A DNA stretch of 64,000 nt, from NCBI RefSeq assembly GCF_021602155.1, contig NZ_BQHY01000001.1, positions 62,001-126,000 of the forward strand, given 5' to 3'. Below are positions 9,674 to 18,421 of this stretch, in pieces; positions within the stretch are counted from its first letter, which is position 1, and every line of letters starts with the position of its first letter. A program made the translations under genes and the position numbers. Source of the DNA: Pseudomonas parakoreensis. Its GTDB lineage: Bacteria; Pseudomonadota; Gammaproteobacteria; Pseudomonadales; Pseudomonadaceae. The notes under the pieces were generated by a model. That model did not search any database and was not told the origin of the DNA. It saw only the letters and a program-made list of their open reading frames with translations.

Positions 9674-10456
9674 TCAGATCTCGTAATCCTCGATCTTGGT
9701 TTTTGCGTTCAAACCCAGTTTGACGCGGATGGTATCGCGGGTTTGCTCGACGATCGAAGGCACTTTGCGGAATACCGAATCACCCCGATAGAGTTTCACT
9801 TCGCGCGAATCCCAATCCATGAACAACACTTGTTTGGCCGTGTTTTTGCGGATGAATCGAACAGTCCCCAGGGCCATGGTGACTTCGCCATTGATTTCGG
9901 TACAGGTGCCTGCCGCCATACCGCCGACACCATGTTCAAGCATGTTGCGCTCGTACAGCGTCAGCGCGGTTTCACGCTTTTTCAGGGCAGTGATCGCGTC
10001 ACCTGCGACTTTCAGCATCAACACCGAAGCCGAGCCCGGCACAGCAAGCCCGGCCACGACGCTGCCGAGGATCTCCAGCACCAGTTGATCCATCCGGACG
10101 GTGTTACCGCCGATGTTCATGTCGTTGTAATACTTGCTCGTTGGCAGCCAGCCGGCATCGGTCATCACTTGCAGAAACAGGTAGTACCATTCCTTGCCCT
10201 GATATTCGTACGGATATTTCTTGTTGGCGACCAGCGTGGCGAACAGGAACGCGTGTTGCACATCTTCGCGATTCTGTTCACTCAAGTTTCCGGTAAAGGA
10301 CAGAATGCCTTCACCGACGATGGAACCCTTGCCCGGCTCTTCGATTGCCGGCAGCGAAAGACCACGAGGACGAATAGCCGCGCCGTCCAGTTCATAACTC
10401 TGCAAGCGGTGGACACACTCAGCAACGGCGCAATCTTCAACATCATGAATATTCAT
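9674..10456 (-). CDS. Unknown protein, toxin-locus small family (member 2)
   Basis: Unrecognised protein of 260 residues starting MNIHDVEDC. The ATG at 10456 has a strong AAGGA site seven bases upstream. A longer open frame to 10585 adds a hydrophobic stretch in AT-rich DNA and is judged non-coding. Around residues 70-103 is the shared motif LFATLVANKK...EWYYLFLQVMTDAGW. A small-residue-rich region (SVVAGLAVPGSASVLML, about residues 135-151) could be a weak membrane-active helix. The C-terminal third looks beta-rich. The leader reads ATAAGGATTT, close to the RsmA/RsmE consensus. A terminator follows. Function unknown. Confidence 0.8.
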   Translation of the reverse strand: MNIHDVEDCAVAECVHRLQSYELDGAAIRPRGLSLPAIEEPGKGSIVGEGILSFTGNLSEQNREDVQHAFLFATLVANKKYPYEYQGKEWYYLFLQVMTDAGWLPTSKYYNDMNIGGNTVRMDQLVLEILGSVVAGLAVPGSASVLMLKVAGDAITALKKRETALTLYERNMLEHGVGGMAAGTCTEINGEVTMALGTVRFIRKNTAKQVLFMDWDSREVKLYRGDSVFRKVPSIVEQTRDTIRVKLGLNAKTKIEDYEI

Positions 10457-10693
10457 TATCAAATCCTTATTAATTAAAAACGAGCTCCTCTTGAACCCGC
10501 GAAAGAACAATAAACAGAACAATAAAAAACCACAAACCAGAACATGTAACTTGCTAATAACAAGAACCGAAAACACCCACTTCAAACTACAACTTGTTCA
10601 GTTACTCCGAGGATATTTGTTTTCGCCATCCCCCCAAAAATTAAACCGGCTGATAGACTCCGCCCTGTCCATCTGCCGCCGCGAGCCAACACC
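10457..10693. promoter_or_regulatory. AT-rich divergent intergenic region
   Basis: A 237-base gap between the divergent genes at 9674-10456 and 10694-11290. It is clearly more AT-rich and A-runny than its surroundings (10485-10650 especially). It must hold promoters for both sides, but no -35/-10 pair was convincing. Confidence 0.45.
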
Positions 10694-11290
10694 ATGCTCC
10701 ACGTGTTATTCAGCGTTTACCTGAAGATGCTGGTGCTCTACAGCCCCTTCTTCGTGTTGTCCTGCTTCATCAGCCTGACCCGTGGCTACTCGCGCAAGGA
10801 GCAGCGGCGCCTGGCCTGGAAAGTGGCGATTGCCACGCTGGTGTCCAGCGTTTTGCTGTACCTGTTCGGGCGGGTGATTTTCGATGTGTTCGGGATCACG
10901 GCGGACGCATTCCGCATCGGTGCCGGCAGCGTGTTGTTCATCTCGGCGCTGGGCATGGCCCAGGGCAAGCCGGTGGTGCAGAGTGACAACGTGCAGCAGG
11001 ACGTGACGATCGTTCCGCTGACCATCCCGCTGACCGTCGGCCCGGGCACCATCGGCGCCCTGCTGGTGATGGGCGTCAGCCAGCCGCACTGGGACGATAA
11101 ACTGACCGCGATCATGAGTATCACGCTGGCCAGTTTCACCGTCGGCGTGGTGCTGTACCTGTCCAATCACATTGAACGGGTTCTCGGTGATCAGGGCCTG
11201 CAGATCGTCAGTCGGCTGATGGGCCTTTTCGTCTGTGCCTTGGCGGCGCAAATCATCTTTACCGGGATCAAGGGCTACCTGGGATCCTGA
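10694..11290 (+). CDS. MarC family integral membrane protein
   Basis: Protein of 198 residues with about six membrane helices and the family's conserved TIPLTVGPGTI motif near the middle. MarC (UPF0056) proteins are inner-membrane proteins of unknown transport function; early links to antibiotic resistance were not upheld. It is transcribed towards the giant toxin genes, which are on the opposite strand, and is probably unrelated to them. It may be the native gene next to retS in this genus. Confidence 0.9.
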   Translation: MLHVLFSVYLKMLVLYSPFFVLSCFISLTRGYSRKEQRRLAWKVAIATLVSSVLLYLFGRVIFDVFGITADAFRIGAGSVLFISALGMAQGKPVVQSDNVQQDVTIVPLTIPLTVGPGTIGALLVMGVSQPHWDDKLTAIMSITLASFTVGVVLYLSNHIERVLGDQGLQIVSRLMGLFVCALAAQIIFTGIKGYLGS

Positions 11291-11297
11291 ACGAAAA

Positions 11298-11328
11298 CGG
11301 GCTGCGGAAGAAGAATACCCGCAGCCCG
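11298..11328 (-). terminator. Hairpin between MarC gene and toxin genes
   Basis: CGGGCTGCGG and CCGCAGCCCG form a perfect 10-base stem with an 11-base loop. On the minus strand it is followed by TTTTCGTT, so it most likely ends the giant toxin transcript; the plus-strand side lacks a T-run. Confidence 0.7.
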
Positions 11329-11353
11329 ATCTGATCAGTCCATGCAGAATGAC

Positions 11354-14300
11354 TTATTGATCGCTGGACAGGCCGAGCAGCGCACCAAGCTCCAGCAAGG
11401 TTTCGGTGGACATCGCACTCATCAGCTCCTCCAGGCTGACGGTCACCGAGAGCGCGTCAGGTAAAGGAATATCGAATATCACCTGCTGTTGCCGTGCCGC
11501 ATCAGCGCTCGAGGCGTCACGCAAAACAATACTGCTCCCCGAGTCGGGATCCGTCAGCAGCAAGTGACCGCCGGAGGCCGAGACCAGCCACCGATGCATC
11601 GGCTCCAGCCTCAGCAGCAGATGAATGCCTGCTTCTGCGGAGTCGACGATCAGGCAATCAAGCCGATCCCACGTCTGTCGGTCCAGCGAAATGTAACCGG
11701 CGGATTGTGCGAACTTGAGTAGCAGCGTATCGACGCCATCCGGAATCGGCGCCATCCTGCCCGATGAGCCAATACCATCAATGACCAGCGTACTGGCCAC
11801 TCGACTGACCTCTTGCACGGTCATCCCGTCATCCATGCGAGTGTCGTCGTTTCTGGTGTTGCTGAACAACCGGCCCGTCACCGGGTCATGCAACACCGGA
11901 ATCTGACCGTTCTCCAGGCCCAGATAGTGCGGCCATTCCTGGCCTGATGCCGTGGCGCTGAGCAGGCGACCGGCAGGGACGTCATACCAGCTGCACAGAT
12001 CACCACGCCTGCCCGCCGTCAGGTAAGAAGCGCTGTGCTGACCTGCGAGCAATCGTGCCAGCTTTTCTTCCCGTGCCTGAAGTGAATCGGCGCCGTTGAA
12101 GAATTCGACCTCCACGCCGACGATACGCGGCGGCTCTCCGTCGATCAGATCGACCAGTACATGGTCATGCCGGCGGGCGCGCAGACCTGATCCATGCGGC
12201 ACGGCCCAGGCAACCGTGTGCCGCGGCATGACGCGCTGCATCGGTGGCAGCAAGTCCGCCTGCAGCAGACGTGTCCCCGAACCGAATGCCGCCGCCAGGT
12301 TCTCCGGTTCCATGACCGGCTGACGATAGATTCGCCCGGTTGCCCGGTCCATCATCCACGCCGCTTTTTTGTCAGGCGTCAGCCTTAACACGCGCAGGGC
12401 CTTGCCCGCTGTGTCGGCAATCAGGAACTGCTGATCCAGATACACGACATACAGCGGTGTCTTGCCCGTTGCGTCACTGATGCCTCCGACCTCCACACCC
12501 TCGGCTGACCATTTCTGAATGCCGGTCGCGACCGTGTACCACCACCTGAATCCGCCGACACTACGCAGCTGCTCCGCCGACAGCCATGCCTGATTGAGGC
12601 CCACCAGACGCGTTTTGCCGTCGTTGCTCATCTGGAACAACATGCCGTCATCTGTGAGCAAGAGGTATTGCCCATGCTGGCGGTGCACCCGCTGCACCTT
12701 GAGCGGCAAGACACTTTGCGCAAACGTCTCGGGTGCCTGATCCGCCGTGGCGATGCGCTGGCGATAAACCAGACGATCACCCAGATGATGAAACAACACG
12801 GTATCGCCATCGCCAGCCACTTGAAGCGGATCAAGCAGCTCCCAATCATGAAAATCCGCTGAGCCTTCAACGTTACGCAACAGGGGTCGAATCAAGCGCT
12901 CATCGTCGCTGCGCACCCACGTTCGGGTGGCCTTGCGCAAGTTCTCGTCCAAGGCGTGGATCTTAATCATTGCGCCCAGCGTGAACTCCACCCGCTGCTC
13001 ATCCAGCGCTTCATGGAACAGGTAGCTGTGCCGTTGGAGAAACTCCGCCACATTGCTGCGCCCATCGAGAATCAGCGACGGGTGGCCTGGATTCATATCG
13101 GAAATAGCAATGAGGGACAGGACATTTTCACCGAGCAGGTAAGTCATCTTGTAGACATTTTTAATCGCGTCTTCAAAACGCTGGACCACCTGCAGCAGCC
13201 CCTCTGGCGTAGGCTGAATGGAAACAATGCAGGGGTTGTTTTTCGAATCGATATTCATCAACCGGTAAATGCGCCTGATCTGCCCGGTCACCAGATCCGT
13301 GCGCCAGATAAATCCCTGCACCGGGCAGTAGTAAAACATCTCCTCGCCGACCTTCGGTCCCATGCAGATATCCGCCGCGTACTTCAGATCCAGCCCCCGC
13401 ACCAGGTGCAAGGCATCTTCGGTGTGGTCGTACCAGGCAGTGGTACGAACGCCAGTCAGGGCATCGTGGTAATTGCGGATGACCGTCGGGCTGTCGGCCA
13501 GACGCTGGTTGCGCGCGAGTTCGCGCAGGTGCTCGCGTGTGGCCTGAGCGTCGGCGTCGTTGACCGCGTCGAGTTCAGTGAAGAGCAAGGTTCCCGTCGC
13601 CCAGCCAATCTGATAGATACCGTCCTTGAGTTGCAGATACACAACATGCCTGGCAGGCACCTGCACCCGTATCGAGCCCAGGTGAAACGTGTCCTGCTCC
13701 AGTTTCACCGCCGCCGCACTCACCCACGGGGCACGCAGCGACCATGTCATCGCATGGTCGGATGCAACCTGCAGGCGCAATGACTTGACGCCCTCGGCCA
13801 GGGTGATCGAGCAGTGTCCGCCGGAGGCATCGATGTCATAGCTAAGGTAACCGTGCACCTCCTGCGGCAATGGGGGGATGTGCAGAAAACGCTGATCGGG
13901 GCCAATCGCCACGCTGACATTGGTTTCCACGTAGTTGGGCACCATTTTTTCCATGATGTATTCGGTCGGTGCCTGGTAAAAGCTGAACCAGAATTGCTGC
14001 TTGCCTGCCCGCTTGTATTTTTCCAGAGCCAACGCCGTTTCCATGTCTTCTCTGAGCGTTGTCGCAAAAGGCAGACCTTCATGGACGAAGCCCAGGAAGC
14101 ACTCCGGCACACTCGGCAGCACGACGCTTTCAATACCCGGCGCCGTATCGAAGGAAATCGAGTCGCGAAGGTCGAGAGCCTCTCGAATGCTGAAGGCCTT
14201 GCTGCGATCCCCGATGATCCTGGGCTTTTGCAGAGCGTGGTAGTCTTCCGCGGCGAAAATTTTGTGGCCGCCGAAGGTAATGAGTCCGTTGCGCAAATCA

Positions 14301-17300
14301 AGGCCGGTGTAGACCGCACACGGATTGGCAATGTAGCTATCGCCCTGTACCGAATGGCTTTCCGGTCGATAGGCCGCATGCACATCATTGAGATACCGGC
14401 CGATCCGCTTCCCACGTTCGGTCCTGGCACTGAAGCCCTCGACCAGCGCGCCGATGCCCACCACCAGCCCCCCCAGAATCACCCCGGCGCCGCCGAGAAA
14501 GGCCGCCGCCGTCCCCGCGCCCACGATACCCGCGCCCAAAGCGCCGACACCCAGCGCCAGCCCGCCGGCATCGAATGCCAACTGAGTGGCATAGACCGCG
14601 CGCTGGATATCGTCCTGTGCATTGACCAACAGATAAATGTCGAAGCCGATGCTGGCCAGTTGCAAGACGCTTCCGACGCCGTCGTTCAATACGTTACCCA
14701 GTGCATTACTGACGATCGACGAGGTGGTTTTGGCTACCCGCAGACCATCGCTAAAAGCATGCCGCACCAGATTCAGCAGTTGTGCGGCGTCAACCACAAG
14801 CCCATGTGCCATCTGCGCGTAGGCGAGATAACCGTGGATACGCACTGCCGATGTCAGCGCCGTCGCCCCCATCCCGGACTCGGCACTTTGCAACCCGAGC
14901 AGCAAGGCTTGAATGGCAAATCCGGCATTGAGCGTGTGTACCGCACCGGCGTCCGTCGGATCGATCACGGCTGACCCGGCGCGTCTGCCGGACAACGCTT
15001 CAAATGTATCGCTGAGGTAAGACTTGATTCCGGACAGGCGCGGGTCATCGGTCTGCACCGTGCGTGTGCGCTGTGGATCACTGGCACTGACCAAGGTGAT
15101 TTCGCTGCGCCCTTGTGCAGCGCTCTTCAGGGACTCGAACACCGGCACGAAGTCACGGGACAGCTGATGCTGGTCCTGCAACCGCAGGGTCGCGCTTTCG
15201 ATTGTCCGTACCCACTTGTGGCTGTCCACACTGCTCAACGCCTGCCCCAGACGCGCGTTCTCTGACAGGGAACGCGCACGCAACGCGGCATGCTGACTCC
15301 ACGGCTCGACGGCACGCCCACCGCCCAGCGGGTCACCACTGAGCAAATGTTCAACGCGGATATCCGAAGGCAACGAATGACCGGCAATATTTGCGCCGTC
15401 GAGCTCGATGACCTCGAAAATGCTCGCAGCCGCCTGTTCCAGACCATAAAGCCTGGCAATCGACTCCTCCTGCACGAAGCGCTGAACCCCTTGCTGCAGC
15501 GCCTCGATCCGGGCGAACGCATACAGCCCGAAGTTCGGATCGTAGAAGCGATAGGATGTCTCGCCCTGCGTCACGACCTTGCTCACCAGCATCGAGTGAT
15601 TGTCGGTGTTGAGCAACAGGCTGCCGGCCGTGCTTTTCGCTTCCAGCGCCTGCATCACAGCGGCCAGGTTCGCCGCCGGTCTTTTTTCGCCGAACCGCGC
15701 CATGGGTACGCCACGCAACTCGTCCAGCACCTTGAGCAGTGCATGGACTTGTGGCGCGTCGGGTGTGAGATTGGCCAGCGCCAGTTTACCGATCAGCGCA
15801 CGCTCCGCCGAAGCGCCCTTTTCCAGCGCGGCGGCCATGATCAGCGCCAGCGGATAGCAGCGTCGACCCGGATCGCCCGCACCGCGCACCAACAAGTCTT
15901 GTGGCAACTGTCTGGCCGTGTGCGCACCCGCTTGAAAAAACGCCTCACGCACTGCCGCCCCCCGCGACAGGATCAAAGCCCGGCGCTCCTGCATGGCAGC
16001 GACTTCGATCCGACTCACGTACTCACGCCATTGCCGTACGCTGATCGGCTCGGCAAATGCCTGGGCCTTCAGCGCTCTGGAGTTCTGGCCGAGCAATTCG
16101 CGCTCCGATGCATTGACTCGCGTCTGGACCGCTGCAGGATCGCGACTGAGCAGGGTCTGCTCGATCACTTCATAGCGCGCGACCAAGCCGCGGTCCCGCG
16201 TATCTTCGGCAAAGGCGACCGTGGTTGCCCATGCCTCAGCGAACCCGGTCTGGTCCAGCGTCGCGGCGCCGAACAGGCCCCCGAACATCACCCGGTGCAA
16301 CGGACTCAACTGTTCCAGTGGCAACTTGCCCGCAGCGATGCGCGCCAAGGCCTCATTGAGGTTGCCCAGGGACTCCGCCCCGATGGACGTCGGAACAGCG
16401 TCGGTCGACTGGTTCAGCACCTGCTGTCGGGCATCAAAACCAAGGCGGATGGGGGCGTTGAACGTAACATCACCGGTCAATCGGTCATTCATCGCCCGCA
16501 CAAACGGCTCACCCAGATCATCCAGCAGTTGCTGCAGGACCGACGTCAGCAACACCGGTTTGCCTTCGATGACCGGCCAGCCAAGTTTGAACGTAAGCGT
16601 CCGCTCTTTCAGCAAATCGGACAGATTGCCGGCGTAGCGCGACTTGAGCTTGCCCGAGCTCCACTTCTCATGTTCTTTTGCCAGCCAGTCTTCGGGGGTA
16701 CCTTTTACTGCCCAACCGGAGATCATTTCCTCTTCGGTGAAGACGTTGAAGCCCTCGACCTGCTTCAGATATTTACGAATCGCCGGCAGGTGTTCACGTT
16801 GCAGGTCTCTTTCGAAATAGCCGATTACGCCACCTTGAAGCGCGCCGGGTCCGGTCATGTCGATGGTGCCCAAGGCGTCGAGACGAATCCCGTCCTGGTA
16901 ATAACCGAGGATGGCAGCGGTGAGTTTGTAGGGTAAGTTGGCGGTCGACGGCAAGCGCCCGTCAGCCTGGGCTTCAAGTACAACCTCGGACGTTATATTC
17001 CGGACCGAGGACTCATCTGATCGTGTCACGCCCGCAAGGCTCATGCGGCGCTCAACCTCATACAGGCAGTCATAATTTGCCCGGATCAATTGCATGCTCG
17101 CATTGACCATGCCGCTGCCAGAGTGAGCCAGAATATAGGCATTCATTTCATTGGCCGTCGGACTGCCAAAGGCGGTGCCGCGCCGCATGGCATCCTTGGG
17201 CAAAGACACCGGCAATGGCGAAGCGAAGATCTTCTCCACACCCGGTTTGCTTCGGGCGAAGGCGCTCAGTGCCTCAAGATGTTCGGCGGGAATATGTCCG

Positions 17301-18322
17301 GTTCTGTCGGCATAGCGCTGCCGGTCGCGCCCCGGCATCAAAGCTTCATCATGGTTGAGGAGCAGCTGCAGGACACCGATCCTGGCGCGGTCACTGAAGC
17401 CACTGATGTCCACGCCGCCCGGCCTTTCGATCAGGGGTGGCAAATAATCCATATCGCTGTACCGCCCACCTTCGAAAAACTCGGCCTGCAGCCGCACCAC
17501 ATCACTGGCTGCTGCAAAATTGCCGCGCATGGCGACTTCGCGCTGGTAGACGTCTGCCAGAAAGTGACTGGCAAACTCCTGCCGAACATCGCGCAGGCGC
17601 AGATCCTCACCGACCATGGCCTGATGCGAGTCCAGACATTTCTGGCGGAAGGCTTCGAGCGTCACACGGTCCTTGCCATAACCGCGCACCATCAGATCGA
17701 TCCGCGCCTCGTCCGCACGCCCGGCCCAGCGCGGCTGATTCAGGTAATCGAACATCTGCTGCTTGAGCACTCTGGCGCGGTCTTCGATCATGCTCGACAA
17801 CTTGCTCGGAGATGCCGTTGCAGCCTCTGGCGACTCCATCGTGTGCACACGAGCGCTGTCGAGAATCACCCGGTTCATTTCAAAGGCCAGCAGTGCATCA
17901 CTGTCATACCAGAGATTGAATGCATAGCCCTGCGCCGCCAGCACTTTGCGCCAGATGTTCATGTAGTCACGCTGGTTCGGTCCGACCTCACTGCCACCGA
18001 CCCAGACAAAATGCATGATGCGCGGTATCGGTTTGCCAGCGGACAGCATTTCCAAGGTGGCGGTCAGACGGCGATGGTAGTCGCTCAGTTTCAGGCGCAG
18101 CGTCTTGACCTGGGCATCCGAAGAATCCAGCTGTGTTGATTCCATCGCGCCCTTGAGCAACCTGACCGCTATCAGTTGCTCTGAAAGACTGGGAGCCGCC
18201 GCAGCGGCGTCGTAGTAGCGCAAGGGAGCCTCGCCAAGGCTGCCACTCACCGACTCAAGTTCAGCGCGCGCGACATGATCGGCGAACACCGTGCCCATAT
18301 AGATTTCATCCGTAGTATTCAA
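11354..18322 (-). CDS. Giant TcdA/TcdB-LifA-like toxin (copy 1)
   Basis: Predicted multidomain toxin of 2,322 residues. Residues about 100-300 match the glucosylating toxin (GT44) core: HFVWVGG with W107, ASDVVR with D274 and R277, and the DMD metal motif at 290-292. These have the same spacing as D270/R273/D286/D288 of C. difficile TcdB. A protease-like domain follows with GRRCYPLALIM (C822), TDNHSML (H909) and FYDPNFG (D928). A TcdA/TcdB-type pore region covers about 1120-1300, with a Gly/Ala hydrophobic stretch at about 1251-1296. The remaining 1,000 residues look beta-rich, with recurring AWYD-like and DxxTGR-like elements. There is no signal peptide. The start is a TTG with an AAAGGAAA site; the next in-frame ATG (18298) has none. 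It lies 99 bases downstream of copy 2 and is probably co-transcribed with it. Host target and delivery route are unknown. Confidence 0.88.
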   Translation of the reverse strand: MNTTDEIYMGTVFADHVARAELESVSGSLGEAPLRYYDAAAAAPSLSEQLIAVRLLKGAMESTQLDSSDAQVKTLRLKLSDYHRRLTATLEMLSAGKPIPRIMHFVWVGGSEVGPNQRDYMNIWRKVLAAQGYAFNLWYDSDALLAFEMNRVILDSARVHTMESPEAATASPSKLSSMIEDRARVLKQQMFDYLNQPRWAGRADEARIDLMVRGYGKDRVTLEAFRQKCLDSHQAMVGEDLRLRDVRQEFASHFLADVYQREVAMRGNFAAASDVVRLQAEFFEGGRYSDMDYLPPLIERPGGVDISGFSDRARIGVLQLLLNHDEALMPGRDRQRYADRTGHIPAEHLEALSAFARSKPGVEKIFASPLPVSLPKDAMRRGTAFGSPTANEMNAYILAHSGSGMVNASMQLIRANYDCLYEVERRMSLAGVTRSDESSVRNITSEVVLEAQADGRLPSTANLPYKLTAAILGYYQDGIRLDALGTIDMTGPGALQGGVIGYFERDLQREHLPAIRKYLKQVEGFNVFTEEEMISGWAVKGTPEDWLAKEHEKWSSGKLKSRYAGNLSDLLKERTLTFKLGWPVIEGKPVLLTSVLQQLLDDLGEPFVRAMNDRLTGDVTFNAPIRLGFDARQQVLNQSTDAVPTSIGAESLGNLNEALARIAAGKLPLEQLSPLHRVMFGGLFGAATLDQTGFAEAWATTVAFAEDTRDRGLVARYEVIEQTLLSRDPAAVQTRVNASERELLGQNSRALKAQAFAEPISVRQWREYVSRIEVAAMQERRALILSRGAAVREAFFQAGAHTARQLPQDLLVRGAGDPGRRCYPLALIMAAALEKGASAERALIGKLALANLTPDAPQVHALLKVLDELRGVPMARFGEKRPAANLAAVMQALEAKSTAGSLLLNTDNHSMLVSKVVTQGETSYRFYDPNFGLYAFARIEALQQGVQRFVQEESIARLYGLEQAAASIFEVIELDGANIAGHSLPSDIRVEHLLSGDPLGGGRAVEPWSQHAALRARSLSENARLGQALSSVDSHKWVRTIESATLRLQDQHQLSRDFVPVFESLKSAAQGRSEITLVSASDPQRTRTVQTDDPRLSGIKSYLSDTFEALSGRRAGSAVIDPTDAGAVHTLNAGFAIQALLLGLQSAESGMGATALTSAVRIHGYLAYAQMAHGLVVDAAQLLNLVRHAFSDGLRVAKTTSSIVSNALGNVLNDGVGSVLQLASIGFDIYLLVNAQDDIQRAVYATQLAFDAGGLALGVGALGAGIVGAGTAAAFLGGAGVILGGLVVGIGALVEGFSARTERGKRIGRYLNDVHAAYRPESHSVQGDSYIANPCAVYTGLDLRNGLITFGGHKIFAAEDYHALQKPRIIGDRSKAFSIREALDLRDSISFDTAPGIESVVLPSVPECFLGFVHEGLPFATTLREDMETALALEKYKRAGKQQFWFSFYQAPTEYIMEKMVPNYVETNVSVAIGPDQRFLHIPPLPQEVHGYLSYDIDASGGHCSITLAEGVKSLRLQVASDHAMTWSLRAPWVSAAAVKLEQDTFHLGSIRVQVPARHVVYLQLKDGIYQIGWATGTLLFTELDAVNDADAQATREHLRELARNQRLADSPTVIRNYHDALTGVRTTAWYDHTEDALHLVRGLDLKYAADICMGPKVGEEMFYYCPVQGFIWRTDLVTGQIRRIYRLMNIDSKNNPCIVSIQPTPEGLLQVVQRFEDAIKNVYKMTYLLGENVLSLIAISDMNPGHPSLILDGRSNVAEFLQRHSYLFHEALDEQRVEFTLGAMIKIHALDENLRKATRTWVRSDDERLIRPLLRNVEGSADFHDWELLDPLQVAGDGDTVLFHHLGDRLVYRQRIATADQAPETFAQSVLPLKVQRVHRQHGQYLLLTDDGMLFQMSNDGKTRLVGLNQAWLSAEQLRSVGGFRWWYTVATGIQKWSAEGVEVGGISDATGKTPLYVVYLDQQFLIADTAGKALRVLRLTPDKKAAWMMDRATGRIYRQPVMEPENLAAAFGSGTRLLQADLLPPMQRVMPRHTVAWAVPHGSGLRARRHDHVLVDLIDGEPPRIVGVEVEFFNGADSLQAREEKLARLLAGQHSASYLTAGRRGDLCSWYDVPAGRLLSATASGQEWPHYLGLENGQIPVLHDPVTGRLFSNTRNDDTRMDDGMTVQEVSRVASTLVIDGIGSSGRMAPIPDGVDTLLLKFAQSAGYISLDRQTWDRLDCLIVDSAEAGIHLLLRLEPMHRWLVSASGGHLLLTDPDSGSSIVLRDASSADAARQQQVIFDIPLPDALSVTVSLEELMSAMSTETLLELGALLGLSSDQ

Positions 18323-18421
18323 TGCAATTTCCTTTTTTCAGCCAAGCGAACGCATCACGACGACATCAGCCGTCGCGACACAGAGAGAAAACAAACTTGA
18401 AAAACCAACCAGGACTTTGCG

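Noticed and set aside
9521-10477. Plus-strand frame of 318 codons opposite the small unknown gene at 9674-10456.
   Set aside because: The minus-strand gene has a good ribosome site and a terminator, and shares motifs with two other proteins; the plus frame has none.
10457-10585. N-terminal extension of the gene at 9674-10456 with a hydrophobic segment.
   Set aside because: Lies in AT-rich DNA upstream of an ATG with an ideal AAGGA site; more likely leader than signal peptide.
13814-16936. Long plus-strand open frames opposite toxin copy 1 (13814-14974, 15290-16936, 17090-18139).
   Set aside because: They are antisense shadows of a GC-rich coding gene: composition rich in R, H, Q and P, no domains, no ribosome sites.
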